Notes: generated by a model not told the origin, from the letters alone. Counted from the first letter of the stretch, positions 1-10,503 are shown. The stretch is DNA of 64,000 bases from Nitzschia sp. pyKryTriq1 (GCA_956465555.1 OY101117.1:1488001-1552000); one strand, 5' to 3'. Numbers and translations: made by a program.

Positions 1-1308
1 ATCACTTTCAGAAGTCTTGGCCTTCTTTTTCGCCCGTTCGTTTTCTAGTTCCTCCACCGAAAATCCACCACGTCCCGATGACAAGCCCCGAGCCAGCATT
101 GGATGCTCTCCGTCTTGACCGTCGTGTGGAATGTACGCATCACGCTGTTCCTTCTGCTTTTCTTGAGCTCGCTCCCTTTTCCTTTTATTCTTTGGTTTCT
201 TGCCTCCCTTATAATCGCTGTTGGGACCCAGCACTTTGGTGGAAGAAAATCCGCCTGGAGGAGCCGGCCATTCATTTGGCCGGTCCTGCAAAATGTCTGT
301 CGATAACGCCGAACGCATCAATACCCTAGCAATTGTCCCCGCTCTCCCATGCTTGTCATTGGCAATCTGAAAGGATAAAAAAGTGAGAACCAAACAAACA
401 GCCAGCTGCATGTACTGTACGTAGGCGGTGCCCAACTTGTGGTGGTTTTGTACCAAGGTACATACCTTTCGGATCGGCCGTCGACAAAATCTCCACATCA
501 TGTTTCCAAAATCGGGCCTCGCCTTCATGTCAGTCTCTACCCCTTCTCCTTCTTTATTTGCATCATCCGGGGTTGGAGACGGAATCTCCTGGCCCAGAGT
601 CATCAATGCCCGTTTGGCGGTAAATTTGTCTTCAAAGCAAATGTTGCAGCTCAAATCTCCGAGCCATTCTACATACGTCGGCCCATATCCCGTGAAGAAT
701 GCCATGAGATCCTTATTCCGGATTTGTTTGAAAGCAGCCCAGTCAATGGCAAATAAATGAATCTTTTCAGGGACCCAAGTTACCTCTTCCGTTGACGATG
801 ATTCCTTCGAATCATCCACTGCAGCATCGCGTTTCTCTTCCGAAGACGATTCTTCCTCCGGCTTCGAGGCGTCTTCCAACGGCTTTATCCAGAGTGAGGA
901 AGGTGGATCACTTCGTTGCGGTCGCAACATTTCTTCCTTGTCCCAGCATGCCGAGACCGGCAAATCCAACGCCTTTGGATCCTCTTTCATCGTCGGTTCG
1001 GTCGACTCAGACTCGGGTGTTTCTTCCGTCGTTGTTTTTGTTTCGCCCGCCTTGCCATCATGTTTGTCTTCACTACTGATCATCTTGGAAAAGCGGGCTT
1101 TTCGAGCCTCTTGTTTTGCCAGCTCCTCACTGTCCATTATATCGATCCCCGTGGCAAACCCTTTGCTCGTCGGTTGCTCTGCTTGCATGCGCATGCGTTT
1201 CACCTCGGTCCAGGGCAGGTAATCCTCCAATTTTGGTTCAACGTAGGCGGTGCCGAATTTATCGGCGCGGGCCTTTCGTTTTTCGCACTCCTTTTCGTAC
1301 TCTTCCAT
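1..1308 (-). CDS. NCBP3-like nuclear cap-binding/mRNA export protein (partial, 3' end beyond the window)
   Basis: The start codon is at 1308. Exon 1 is 1308-466 (281 codons) and exon 2 is 366-1, still open at the window edge. The 99-nt intron (465-367) has GTATG and CAG borders and keeps frame. Residues near 205-275 read as the RNA-binding fold of NCBP3 (Pfam NCBP3 family): a 'VEWLGDLSCNICFED' stretch, then 'TAKRALMTL', correspond to the 'IEWLDDxSCNVVW' core of animal NCBP3. The N-terminus carries 'RKARADKFGTAY' and 'RKARFSKM', which resemble the short basic helices of Tho1/SARNP proteins. The C-terminal part is lysine/arginine-rich, as in NCBP3. NCBP3 is known to bind capped mRNA with NCBP1 and to help poly(A) RNA export; that role here is inferred. 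The gene is divergent from eL21. Confidence 0.75.
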   Translation of the reverse strand, partial: MEEYEKECEKRKARADKFGTAYVEPKLEDYLPWTEVKRMRMQAEQPTSKGFATGIDIMDSEELAKQEARKARFSKMISSEDKHDGKAGETKTTTEETPESESTEPTMKEDPKALDLPVSACWDKEEMLRPQRSDPPSSLWIKPLEDASKPEEESSSEEKRDAAVDDSKESSSTEEVTWVPEKIHLFAIDWAAFKQIRNKDLMAFFTGYGPTYVEWLGDLSCNICFEDKFTAKRALMTLGQEIPSPTPDDANKEGEGVETDMKARPDFGNMMWRFCRRPIRKVCTLVQNHHKLGTAYVQYMQLAVCLVLTFLSFQIANDKHGRAGTIARVLMRSALSTDILQDRPNEWPAPPGGFSSTKVLGPNSDYKGGKKPKNKRKRERAQEKQKEQRDAYIPHDGQDGEHPMLARGLSSGRGGFSVEELENERAKKKAKTSESD

Positions 1309-2228
1309 CGTACGAGTGTGCTAACAGGTACAGTATGATAAACGAATCTAAAAAATAATGGCTTTGCTCTCTACTACTGTAGTAGGGACTATCGGGAAAG
1401 ATGTGTGGTGAGTGGTGTTCGTACGGTACTCGTAAAAAGCAGTGGTCATTGTCGTGCTGCACGGATGCGCGAGTGGTTGTTTGGTTGTGTTGTGGATTGT
1501 TTGGGCGGGCGTTGTCAGTAAGTTGGGCCACGCGAGTAGCGCGACCGCTGTGACGAATGAATGAGTGGAAGAAATATTGTCCGTTTTTGTCCGTATAGGA
1601 ATCACACAGCCCTAATTTTAAAGACGAGAACCCAAACTAGAACTTTTCCTTTTACACAGACATACTGATAAATTCTCTCTACCACTTACTAAAAAACGGG
1701 CAGTGAACAGACGCTCGCAATCCACCCGCACGCAAACAACGCCAGAGCAAAAGCACGCAGGGAGCCCAACATCCACCATCATCGCCGCTGCGCCGTCGTC
1801 CTCGATCAACCATCCTCCCGTTGCTTTCACCAAGACAACATCGGACTTACGATATTCGTATTGCTTGTTTAGGAAAGGTGTGTAGTCAGTCGGCATGTTG
1901 GTGTGTGTATGATTGTGCGATAATTGGAATGCTCATTTGGGTAGACAGTGGTGTCGAGGTTTCAGTTTTGAAAGAATGCGAAAGTGGGAGCATGCAATTT
2001 GAGATTTGTTTCTGCGTGGTAGAAAGGGCAAAGGGCCGCAGTGGTATCTAGGTGCCAATCACCTTGGCTTGCAGGCCGTGCGTCTCGCTTCCCTTTCTTT
2101 CCGGGGGGATTCTAAAACAATAATTTCTTCTCGTTGAACAAACAAAATCTCACACTCCCTCCTCTCTTGCTTGCTTGCTTGCTTGCTTGCTTGATTGATT
2201 GAAACAGACTTGATAGAACAACAACAAG
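1309..2228. promoter_or_regulatory. Divergent spacer between the NCBP3-like gene and eL21
   Basis: No supported gene. This 0.9-kb spacer must hold the promoters of both flanking genes. It has a pyrimidine-rich stretch and a TTGC tandem repeat just before the eL21 start. Short open frames on both strands here lack any domain or protein-like composition. Confidence 0.5.
2166..2201. repeat. TTGC/TTGA tetranucleotide microsatellite
   Basis: Tandem TTGC units pass into TTGATTGATTGA, lying 28 nt before the eL21 start codon, so probably in the 5' UTR. The same unit order with fewer copies occurs at 63803-63827. Confidence 0.9.
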
Positions 2229-2717
2229 ATGCCTCACTCGTTCGGTATTCGGGCGCGTACGCGCTCCATGTTCGCCAAGAAGTTTCGGCAACATGGTCCC
2301 ATCCATCTCTCGCAATACTTGATGAGTGTCAAGGTGGGTGACTATGTTGACATTTTCGCCGACCCTTCGATCCACAAGGGTATGCCCCACAAGGGATACC
2401 ACGGACGAACCGGAATCATCTTCAACGTTACCAAGTCGGCCGTCGGTGTGCGTGTCAACAAGTTGGTGAATGGACGAATTATCGAGAAGCGTATTCATGT
2501 TCGCATTGAACACGTCCGACCCTCCAAGTGCCAGAAGGAAATCTTGCAGCGAAAGAAGGACAACGAAGCCGCCAAGGCCGAAGCTGCCAAGACTGGAGTC
2601 CAGGTCAACCTGAAGCGTACCCCGAAGCTTCCCAAGGAGGGATACTTCCTCAAGGCTGCCGGAGACGATGGTGTCGTCACCACCATCCAACCATTGCCAT
2701 TCAGTGATCTCGTCTAA
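2229..2717 (+). CDS. RPL21: 60S ribosomal protein eL21
   Basis: A 162-aa single-exon gene. The N-terminus '[19 protein letters not shown]', the central '[18 protein letters not shown]' followed by '[12 protein letters not shown]', and '[21 protein letters not shown]' are diagnostic of eukaryotic eL21, which is normally about 160 aa. The protein is a structural component of the large ribosomal subunit. The start follows a pyrimidine-rich leader. Codon use looks strongly biased toward C-ending and AAG codons, as expected for a highly expressed gene. It is convergent with the nuclease gene downstream, with a 202-nt gap. Confidence 0.97.
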   Translation: MPHSFGIRARTRSMFAKKFRQHGPIHLSQYLMSVKVGDYVDIFADPSIHKGMPHKGYHGRTGIIFNVTKSAVGVRVNKLVNGRIIEKRIHVRIEHVRPSKCQKEILQRKKDNEAAKAEAAKTGVQVNLKRTPKLPKEGYFLKAAGDDGVVTTIQPLPFSDLV

Positions 2718-2919
2718 GAAAATAAGAAACACATATGCAATGCAGATGAACAGTTTACCGTATCGATACTGGTTAGAGTAGCAGTACGGTAGTCCTAGCC
2801 GTTAAACGAGCATGAGTTATACAGTAAAGAGGCTGCGATGGCCTGGTTGCACTGAGGGTTGCTTGCAGCAAGCGCAAAACAAAATGGATTGGGCAATGCG
2901 TAAATAATTCAAAGCGCCA

Positions 2920-4857
2920 TCAACAGTCGTAATAGACGTCGTTTTCCTGATCCCCGCCTTTCGCAGTTGACGTTGTTACTCTGGGTACTGGGCTTTTAGG
3001 CTTTGGCATAGCCTCTGTGATCGGAGATGACGACTTGGACGTGGCTGGACTGATACCAGTACCATTCTCGCCAGCTCGAACTTCGTTTTCTAGCGGCCTT
3101 GACGAAGGCTTCGCCACAGGGGATGTAAACTGCTGAGTGTCTAGAAATTCTTCGTCTGACATCCCCCCTTGTGCGGTCGTTTCTTTCCCTGCATCTTCAT
3201 CCTCGTTCGACGACTCGGACTCTTCTTCCGTGGGCTTGCTAGGGGTCAAGGATTCACTGTTTTCCTTGTCATTGTCATTTTCCTCGATCACAACATCTTG
3301 TGTGGCAAGCATCTGGGATTCCTCAGGTGCCATGGAAGAATCATCTTGCTGTGTTTCGCCCGATTCTTCAGGTTGATCTTGCGGTACCACATCTTCTTGA
3401 TCTGAGTGCTTGGTCCCATTCGCTTCATTGGCGTGTTCCGAAGAGATGGTAGTATTCTCAGAAGAATCCACCTTCAAGCCTTGAGCCGCCTGCATCGCTT
3501 CTTCTTTCGACTGAAGTTTCCCCACAATCTCTTGAATCCTTTCAAAGTCTTCACAAAGCTCCACGTAGGGATCATGATCCAGTAGATCCTTGTCAATATA
3601 TAGTTTCATAGGATTGCTGCCATATTGCACAGACGAAGCCTCGCTGACATCACCGTCATTTGGTTCTTCTCTTTCGGACGAATATAGACATCTCGACATT
3701 AAGAAGTTGTTTTCTTGGATAGGATCATACACGATGGGGTGACGATACATGAAAATAGCCGCTAGGAAGCGCTCCTCGTACTCGCGTTTGAATTGAGGAG
3801 TCAGTGTGGTAGAATCCAAATAACACCGGACATAGAGTTGTTCGAAGACCTTTGACAGCTTGGATGGGGAACCAAAACGTCCGTAGTAGAATGGATTGAC
3901 GGGTGAGCAAAAGGCCTCCCGAATTACTCGAGACGCAGTTAAAAGTCCAACACCCTTGAGTTTGTCACAATAGTCACATCCCACCGCGACGAAAAGAATC
4001 GTCATCATGACTGGGGTAAAATCTGCCAGATTCCAATTTTCCCCTTGGATGGCACCGATATCTGAGAATTTGAGTAGCTTTCCCCTGGGATTGTTGTTTG
4101 ATATTTCTGCTACCGACTTGTACAAAATTGCTTTAGCGCCATGAGCTACCAAATCGGAATCCTCCGTCACTACCAAGTCTATGTAGCCCGTATCGGCAAG
4201 GTACGCAAGCTCGGAATCGGCTTCGTATGGAGCCACCACAAAGGCTATTTGGGCTTGTCTCAATCCTTTCAGCAATTGGTCCACAATTCGAGTGTGGTAT
4301 CTACCAGCTCCTGCCCTCCGAAAAGCCTTGGTCCGTCGTTCATTACTCTTTGTGGGACTTTCGTTAGGATCTACTGGTTGATCCCTCAACCGTTCCTGTT
4401 CTCTTCGCAGTTCCCTCCGCCTTTCCACTTCTCTGGTTTTGATCGGCGGAGACGCCCCATCCAGGACGACCAAAATATCAGCCTTGGTCATATCTCTCAG
4501 TAGTTGCATCCGACTCAGAACATATTTGGTACATTTTTCTACATATTCCTGAATCTTTTCTTCAGAAGGGTTCAGTGAAGATAATGCTCCTTCCGGATCG
4601 TCCTGCTGTTGCTGCTGCTGCTCGTCGTAGAGTGCCGCTCTTCCGTAATTGGTCAAGTGCCGTTCATCTCCGAGCATTTCCCCGAATCCATGTGCCGCAT
4701 TATAAATCCAAGAGCTCACGTCGATGCCAAGGCGCAGGGGACGGCGTCTTCGTTTGCTACCCTCGACTTTTTCGGCGATTCCTTCGGCATAACTTTTTAA
4801 ATCGCAGGGTCGTCCAGCTGACTCGAGGACGCGGGTCAAGAAATCTGCAATACCCAT
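2920..4857 (-). CDS. EXO1/FEN1 (Rad2/XPG) family 5' nuclease
   Basis: 645 aa, one exon. I chose the ATG at 4857 because it gives 'MGIADFLTRVL', matching the free Gly2 N-terminus that the family needs for activity; the frame stays open upstream without family similarity. The XPG-N domain has 'LRLGIDVSSWIY' with the metal-binding Asp and 'ILVVLDGASPPIK'. The XPG-I domain near 210-235 has 'APYEADSELAYL' and 'VVTEDSDLVAHG'. A helix-hairpin-helix follows near 290 ('GCDYCDKLKGVG'). The last 200 residues are Glu/Ser/Gln-rich and likely disordered. Order and length suit EXO1, which acts in mismatch repair and end resection, better than FEN1 (about 380 aa). No clear PCNA box is visible at the C-terminus. 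The exact subfamily is inferred. Confidence 0.88.
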   Translation of the reverse strand: MGIADFLTRVLESAGRPCDLKSYAEGIAEKVEGSKRRRRPLRLGIDVSSWIYNAAHGFGEMLGDERHLTNYGRAALYDEQQQQQQDDPEGALSSLNPSEEKIQEYVEKCTKYVLSRMQLLRDMTKADILVVLDGASPPIKTREVERRRELRREQERLRDQPVDPNESPTKSNERRTKAFRRAGAGRYHTRIVDQLLKGLRQAQIAFVVAPYEADSELAYLADTGYIDLVVTEDSDLVAHGAKAILYKSVAEISNNNPRGKLLKFSDIGAIQGENWNLADFTPVMMTILFVAVGCDYCDKLKGVGLLTASRVIREAFCSPVNPFYYGRFGSPSKLSKVFEQLYVRCYLDSTTLTPQFKREYEERFLAAIFMYRHPIVYDPIQENNFLMSRCLYSSEREEPNDGDVSEASSVQYGSNPMKLYIDKDLLDHDPYVELCEDFERIQEIVGKLQSKEEAMQAAQGLKVDSSENTTISSEHANEANGTKHSDQEDVVPQDQPEESGETQQDDSSMAPEESQMLATQDVVIEENDNDKENSESLTPSKPTEEESESSNEDEDAGKETTAQGGMSDEEFLDTQQFTSPVAKPSSRPLENEVRAGENGTGISPATSKSSSPITEAMPKPKSPVPRVTTSTAKGGDQENDVYYDC

Positions 4858-5540
4858 TGTGTAGTTCACCTTTTCCAGGTTAATGGAGCGTGACTTGTTG
4901 TTGTGGATGCAGACCGACCACTGACTTTTAGACCATCGATGATCACAACGATCACAAAACATGCATGGTGTCAAAGTTCTCTCTTCTACTGTACTGTACC
5001 GGTACCGGCACAGTATGTACTTGTATGCTGTACTGTATGGTAAACGTTGTCATTGCGGGTTTCTTTTGTCATCTTGTACTCCGTACGGGGTACCGTTACG
5101 AGTAAACAGGCAGAGCGCAGCGCGGGCCGCCGTCGCCAAATTTCTGCGGTCGTACTAATCGGAAACCGAGCCCGCCGAGCATCCATTTTGGAGCCAGCCG
5201 TCCGTCCCTTCCCAAAGAACTTTCAAAATCGCGGCAAAGATTTTTTGTCGTTACTTCTCGCTTGTCGCGACATCGATCCGCATCATCGCATCATCGCATG
5301 TTGGGTATGGTTCTCTGCATCGCATCGCCCGCAAAACAACAAGGAAGAAACAGCCACCAGCGCCGCAGAAAGTGGGACTGAATCCTATCTAATCATCGAA
5401 GCATCATCATCGAATCATCATCATCATCATCATCATCATCACACCATGCGAATAAAGCAGCAGCAAAGAGCATGCAAATCCTGGATTAAAATAAACAGTC
5501 AGTACTAATCCAGCAAGAAGACTAAACATCAATCATCGAC
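4858..5540. promoter_or_regulatory. Divergent spacer with GTAC palindromes and a CAT repeat
   Basis: A dense GTAC cluster (about 4988-5040, including GTACCGGTAC) lies 130-180 nt upstream of the nuclease start. A CAT/ATC trinucleotide run occupies about 5408-5443. An open frame across 5047-5508 owes its His run to this repeat and is not supported as a gene. Confidence 0.5.
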
Positions 5541-6203
5541 ATGAAGGTTCCCTACGCTTCGATCTGGAAGTGTCTTGTACCGGTGGATCATCGTATTCAA
5601 CTTGTCGATGAGGCTGTTGGCCAGGTATCTTTGTGGCTTTGGCGGCGGTGGTTGTCGTCATGGAAGACTTCTTCTGTGGTGGCATCATCATCATCATCAT
5701 CATCATCACTACCACCACCTCCTTCGAGTCAACCTATTCTTCAGTTCAGCACGAAGCGACCGAGATCGCAGGATGCTGCTGCTGATGATGAAACTGACAG
5801 TATCGATAGTACTACTCGCAGTAGTATGCTAACGCACGTGAATGTCAAGGTTGCGCGCAACAGCAAGAAGAAGAGGAAAACTGGCGAGGAGTCGTCATCG
5901 AAGAATCATCCTCATTCCAGCAGCACCAACAGAGTACCAAAGATTCACGAAGAATCATTGTGTACAAGACAGATGCAGAAAAGCAAGTTGTTGGACCCTT
6001 CTCCTGAACAACAAGACAATGAGGAATTTTCGAGCAGTGGTGGTGAGAACGAGGAGGAAGACCAACAAGGCGATGATGATTATGATGATTATGATTATGA
6101 TGACGACGACATGTCGTCGAAGTTCAGTGACTTAACAGATGATACGGCCTCCGAATCGGAAGAAAATCACACCAGCAGTGACACAACGGTGCCAATGATG
6201 TAA
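5541..6203 (+). CDS. Hypothetical acidic nuclear-type protein
   Basis: A 220-aa open frame starting at the ATG in 'gacATGAAGG'. I do not recognise it. The first 45 residues are compact and hydrophobic ('VSLWLWRRWLSSW'). A serine run follows, encoded by a TCA repeat. Around residue 112 there is a basic 'KKKRK' signal of nuclear-localisation type. The last 70 residues are strongly acidic with D/Y repeats and a Ser/Asp/Glu tail. The composition suggests a disordered nuclear protein such as a chromatin or chaperone factor, but no fold is visible. The repeats extend into its leader, so it could instead be a chance open frame in repeat-rich DNA. Confidence 0.45.
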   Translation: MKVPYASIWKCLVPVDHRIQLVDEAVGQVSLWLWRRWLSSWKTSSVVASSSSSSSSLPPPPSSQPILQFSTKRPRSQDAAADDETDSIDSTTRSSMLTHVNVKVARNSKKKRKTGEESSSKNHPHSSSTNRVPKIHEESLCTRQMQKSKLLDPSPEQQDNEEFSSSGGENEEEDQQGDDDYDDYDYDDDDMSSKFSDLTDDTASESEENHTSSDTTVPMM

Positions 6204-7104
6204 TTATACTGCATGGCTCTAGATGTTTTCTGGTGATAATCACCAGTGCAGGGTTACAACACCTGGCGCAGAAAGGGGGATGAGACAATATTTTCGAATC
6301 GAACTTGTTCGCTATCCGATCGGAGAATACCAGAACGACTTTCTTTCCGACAATTGATGATTCCTTGTCTACGAGCCTCTCTATAGGGGGAGAGATTTCT
6401 AGCTCCTATGAATTGATCAACGATGAATACATATCGATGATGATGCCGATTCATGCCTTCCCTAAGTGCTGGAATTGATGGATAGGGCCGATCTTTTCAT
6501 AGTAGTAGTAGAACAAAGAAGAATCATCAGTATCAGGTCTTGCTCTAAGGAGGTGAAAGACGGGGCCTCATTTCGTCGTAATGTACTGTGCGCTAGGATG
6601 TGGTTTGGTACTTTACGAGTACTCGTTGACCTACCGGTAGAGAGAGGAGCCTATGGTGATGCGAGGATCCTTTCGAGGTGTGTAAGAAGGATCCGAAGCA
6701 TGAAGCAGTTGTTACAGTACAGTACTGTACCGGGTACAGACGGTATTTACTGCGTACAGTACCTGGTACCGGTACATACAGTAGACGAGTAGGATCCGAA
6801 CCCCATCCCCCCCAAAAAGGGGGAATGAGATGCCCCCTTGGACAAATAATTACCAGCAGGCGTCTCCCCGCACCGCGCCTCCTGGATGCGTCTGTGCGGG
6901 ACGATGATTGACGCGATCTCAAAGATCACTGGTGTACGAGAATATCTATGATTGCGTCTGTCGTCTAATCTGAACGCTTGAGAGTACGATTACGAGTACG
7001 ATTACGAGTATTCGATTTTTCATTGAAACGACTTGCAGCTCCCACTAGCTAGTGTCCTCAGATATCCATTATACCGGTGCACACCAACCCAGGATTACAA
7101 GACA
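6204..7104. promoter_or_regulatory. Spacer upstream of the STAND ATPase, GTAC-rich
   Basis: No supported gene. A cluster of GTAC palindromes runs from about 6711 to 6783 (GTACCGGTAC, CAGTACTGTAC, CCTGGTACC). A short run of C's and A's and an imperfect tandem of 'ACGAGTACGATT'-like units (about 6983-7012) precede the ATPase gene. The minus strand holds only short frames with no protein signature. Confidence 0.5.
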
Positions 7105-10100
7105 ATGGACAAATCTGACGGTTCGAACCGATTGCAGCTTCATAATTCCATCCTTTTTGGGAGGGAAGTAGAGTCAGCCGTTTTGATAAAAGCTTACGAA
7201 GGAAATCGAAATGCCAAATCATTGGGAAATGAGATTGGGCCGCATATTATCCTAGTGGATGGAGAATCAGGCATGGGCAAGTCTTCTTTAATAGAGGAAA
7301 CGATGAACCAGTACGAGCGAAATAACCCTGAAGAATTTGTGGCAGGGGAATACGAAACATATTTTTGCACGGGAAAGTTCCACCAATTCAAGAGCACAGA
7401 ACCATTCTCCGCTGTAAAACAAGCCTTTTCAGAGCTCTGTGATTCCATCTTAAGCACACGCTCTCGGCAGGAGTTATGTGACGATTTGACTGAAACTCTT
7501 GGAGCAGAGGGAAAAATTCTTACTGAGGTGGTGCCAGGAATTGCTACTCTGATTGGGGACCACAAAGGCGAGATTGTGGCAAATACCCAAGGGAGCGTCG
7601 AATCATTTTTTCGACTCAAGTTCCTCTTCAAACTCTTCGTCCGAACGCTCTGTAAATATCACCGCTTCATCTTATTTACTGACGATCTTCAATGGTCCGA
7701 CAAATCCACTATCGAACTGATCCAAACTATCATATGCGACAACGAAGCTCATCAACTGCTTTTTGTTGGGACCTACAGATCGGACGAGGTCACGAAAAAC
7801 CATCCGCTATCTGAGATGATGATCGAAGTAGAAAAACACAAAACAATCCAGCGAGTACATGTCAGCAACTTGGATGTTGATACCGTTGATCAGATGATAA
7901 GTCATTTGACTAGCTGTGACCAAGACAAAACGAGGGCACTTTCAGAGGTTGTCCATAGAAAAACACTAGGCAACCCCTTCATGGTTCGAGAATTCTTGCA
8001 GCTTTTGGAAAACGAAAAATATATTGAATACTCCTGGATGGACTTGCAGTGGAATTTTGACATTAATAAGATTGCAAAGGACACACTTTTACCAGACTCG
8101 GTTGTCGAGGTTGTGGCGCTGCGAATAAAGCGTCTCCCAGCACAGATACAAGCCATCTTGAAGCTCGCGGCATGTCTTTGGTCCCATTTTCATGCCCCGT
8201 CGCTCTTTTCTATATCAAGCAAGCTCGGTGGTGAGTTTAGTGGTTTTCAATCAGAAGAAGACCTGGTGGCGGCCTTGAATTTCGCGGTGGAAGAAAGTCT
8301 GCTTGACGGCCTCAAAGATAGCCACTATAAATTCTCTCATGACCGAGTGCAGCAAGGCCTCCACTCTCTTTTGGGCGTGGGAAAAGAGCGCAGTCTACAA
8401 CATCTGCGAATAGGAGAAGTTCTCTGGTCGATGCTAAAGAGTGAAGAGAGAAAGAACTGGATGTTGTTCATCGCTGCGGACCAGCTGAATCTTGGGCTGG
8501 ACTGTGTTGCTGATCCGGGCAAGCGACTGGAAATGGCCCAACTAAATCTTGATACGGGAAGGGAGGCCAAAAAAATGTCGGCCTTCATACCAGCCTCCGA
8601 ATATTTCAATCAGGGCATACGTTTGCTGAAGGACGACAGCTGGGATCTACACTATCAGTTAACTCTGCAATTGCACGTCGAAGCGGCCGAGGTTGCAATG
8701 TGCATTGGTGACAACGAAAGTTGTTCCACTTATGCATCTGCTGTCGTTAAGAACTCTCGTTCTTTGGAAGACAGGATACCTGTTTTCATGTCCCTTATCA
8801 ATTCCTATGGTAGTCAGACAGAGTACAAAAAAGCAATGGATCTGAGCGTCGACGTTCTGAACGATTTAGGTGAACCATTTCCAAGGAAGGCAAACATGGT
8901 CCAAGTGCTGATACAACTATTCAAAACAATGCGAGTTATTGGGAAAATGAAAGATGATGAAATCGCTTCTCTCCCGCGCATGATCGACGAAAAGAAGTCA
9001 GCCGCAATGGTAATTTTGAACAAGTACTCTGTCCACGCTCTGTTGAGACAGAGATCAGCAGACATGCTCCTTTGCCTGATTCGCAACGTTCAGCTCACCC
9101 TAAAGTATGGACTCCATAGCATCTCACCATCGGCAATCTGTGCCTATGGATTGGTATTGGGAAGCCTCGGAAAATTAGACGAAGGCATTCGATATGGTGC
9201 ACTGGCAATGACGCTCCTTGAGTCTCTGGGTGCAAAGGAATGGGAGGCTAACTGCGCTCAAATTTATCATATTTTTCTTCGTCACTGGAAGGAAACATAC
9301 TCCGAGTGTGTTTCAGGGCTCACAAAAGCATACAAGACAGGAATGACGTCCGGGGACATTGAGTTTGCTTTCTACAACGGCATTTGCGCGGTAAGCTTCT
9401 TCTTTTTGGCTGGTCTCAATCTGGAGCCGTGCGAGGCAGACTGCAGACTCTATTGTGAGCAAATGCTTGTGTACAGTCGTGAAAACAACTACAGCGTATC
9501 GTGCCCGACGTGGCAGTTGTTGTTGAATCTACTTGGCCGCTCGTCAGACCCACTGATGCTAACAGGAAAAGCCATGGATGAAGTATCTTTTGTGGAGAAA
9601 GCTACTGCTGAGAAGAATATCGGCGCTCTTCAAACCTACTGGATCAACAAGGGGCAACTTTGCTACTATTTCGGTGACATGATCGAAGCAAGACGGGTGC
9701 TAGTCGAGTTTGGCAAAACCAAAGGGAACATGGAGACGCATTTTTTTACGACAACGTACACATTCTTTATGGCACTGGTATTGTTGGATCTAGCTCGAAC
9801 AACGAAGAAACGAAAGCATGTAACAGCGGCAAAGAAGTTGATCAAGACGATGCAAGGTTGGGTGAAACTAGGAAACTCAAACCTCGCCCACAAGTTGCTG
9901 CTTCTGACTGCCGAGTGCAACGCTTTGCATGAGAAAAATGAAAAGAATATCCGCCGTGCCTTCGATGCAGCAATAGTTGCCGCTTCTAGAGCGGGGTTTA
10001 TCCAAGATGCTGCGCTTGGAAATGAAAGGGCGGGATTGTGGCTCTCAAGTCGATCTAGCGAGGACAACGATTACTGGGCAAGAGTGTATCTCGAACGTGC

Positions 10101-10434
10101 TTTTTTGTTGTACTCGGATTGGTCCGCTCAGGGTAAAGCTCGTCACCTTGTAAAGTGTCATTCAAGAATTCTGAAGATAGATGGATCTAGCTCAATTGAG
10201 AAAACTGGAGGCGAGAGCATTAGTCAACATACAGGATTCAGTGGTCCTAACAGTGGCACCAGCGGGTACGAACGCTCGAGTTTCAGAGGTTCTGAATCAT
10301 CTTCTCTCGATATCAGCGCAAAGCTGTCGCAGTCTTCGACCGCCTTCAGAGGAGTACAGAGATTTGATCCAAATGTTGTCAGGCAACACACGAACGTGGC
10401 CGAACGGAGCTCGTTCTTTAACGTTGCTGAGTAA
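7105..10434 (+). CDS. Large STAND-type AAA ATPase with helical repeats (COG3899-like)
   Basis: 1109 aa from the ATG at 7105; the frame is open upstream (in-frame from 7033) but without conserved sequence. The AAA_16 domain starts at 'FGREVESAVL'. Walker A is 'DGESGMGKSSL' (about 53-63), Walker B is 'FTDDLQWSD' (about 190-198), and 'LFVGTYRSDEV' and 'GNPFMVREFLQLLE' are typical of this 'predicted ATPase' class. A winged-helix-like piece ('LPDSVVEVVALRIKRLP') and about 600 residues of TPR-like helices follow; the C-terminus is Ser-rich. In bacteria and diatoms such modules are often fused to kinases or cyclases, but no such effector domain is visible here. It probably works as a nucleotide-switched signalling scaffold; the ligand is unknown. 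Confidence 0.8.
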   Translation: MDKSDGSNRLQLHNSILFGREVESAVLIKAYEGNRNAKSLGNEIGPHIILVDGESGMGKSSLIEETMNQYERNNPEEFVAGEYETYFCTGKFHQFKSTEPFSAVKQAFSELCDSILSTRSRQELCDDLTETLGAEGKILTEVVPGIATLIGDHKGEIVANTQGSVESFFRLKFLFKLFVRTLCKYHRFILFTDDLQWSDKSTIELIQTIICDNEAHQLLFVGTYRSDEVTKNHPLSEMMIEVEKHKTIQRVHVSNLDVDTVDQMISHLTSCDQDKTRALSEVVHRKTLGNPFMVREFLQLLENEKYIEYSWMDLQWNFDINKIAKDTLLPDSVVEVVALRIKRLPAQIQAILKLAACLWSHFHAPSLFSISSKLGGEFSGFQSEEDLVAALNFAVEESLLDGLKDSHYKFSHDRVQQGLHSLLGVGKERSLQHLRIGEVLWSMLKSEERKNWMLFIAADQLNLGLDCVADPGKRLEMAQLNLDTGREAKKMSAFIPASEYFNQGIRLLKDDSWDLHYQLTLQLHVEAAEVAMCIGDNESCSTYASAVVKNSRSLEDRIPVFMSLINSYGSQTEYKKAMDLSVDVLNDLGEPFPRKANMVQVLIQLFKTMRVIGKMKDDEIASLPRMIDEKKSAAMVILNKYSVHALLRQRSADMLLCLIRNVQLTLKYGLHSISPSAICAYGLVLGSLGKLDEGIRYGALAMTLLESLGAKEWEANCAQIYHIFLRHWKETYSECVSGLTKAYKTGMTSGDIEFAFYNGICAVSFFFLAGLNLEPCEADCRLYCEQMLVYSRENNYSVSCPTWQLLLNLLGRSSDPLMLTGKAMDEVSFVEKATAEKNIGALQTYWINKGQLCYYFGDMIEARRVLVEFGKTKGNMETHFFTTTYTFFMALVLLDLARTTKKRKHVTAAKKLIKTMQGWVKLGNSNLAHKLLLLTAECNALHEKNEKNIRRAFDAAIVAASRAGFIQDAALGNERAGLWLSSRSSEDNDYWARVYLERAFLLYSDWSAQGKARHLVKCHSRILKIDGSSSIEKTGGESISQHTGFSGPNSGTSGYERSSFRGSESSSLDISAKLSQSSTAFRGVQRFDPNVVRQHTNVAERSSFFNVAE

Positions 10435-10503
10435 GGATGCCGGACGGCGGGAGCAGTCCGTCTTTCCAGCCGTAAGATGATATGAGATCCATTCCAAATC
10501 GGG

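Noticed and set aside
419-1254. 14-nt identity ACGTAGGCGGTGCC between the intron and exon 1 of the NCBP3-like gene
   Set aside because: A pair of identical 14-mers is expected several times by chance in 64 kb.
5047-5508. 153-aa frame with a poly-His tract
   Set aside because: The His run comes from a CAT/ATC trinucleotide repeat; the rest has no protein signature and it lies in a promoter spacer.
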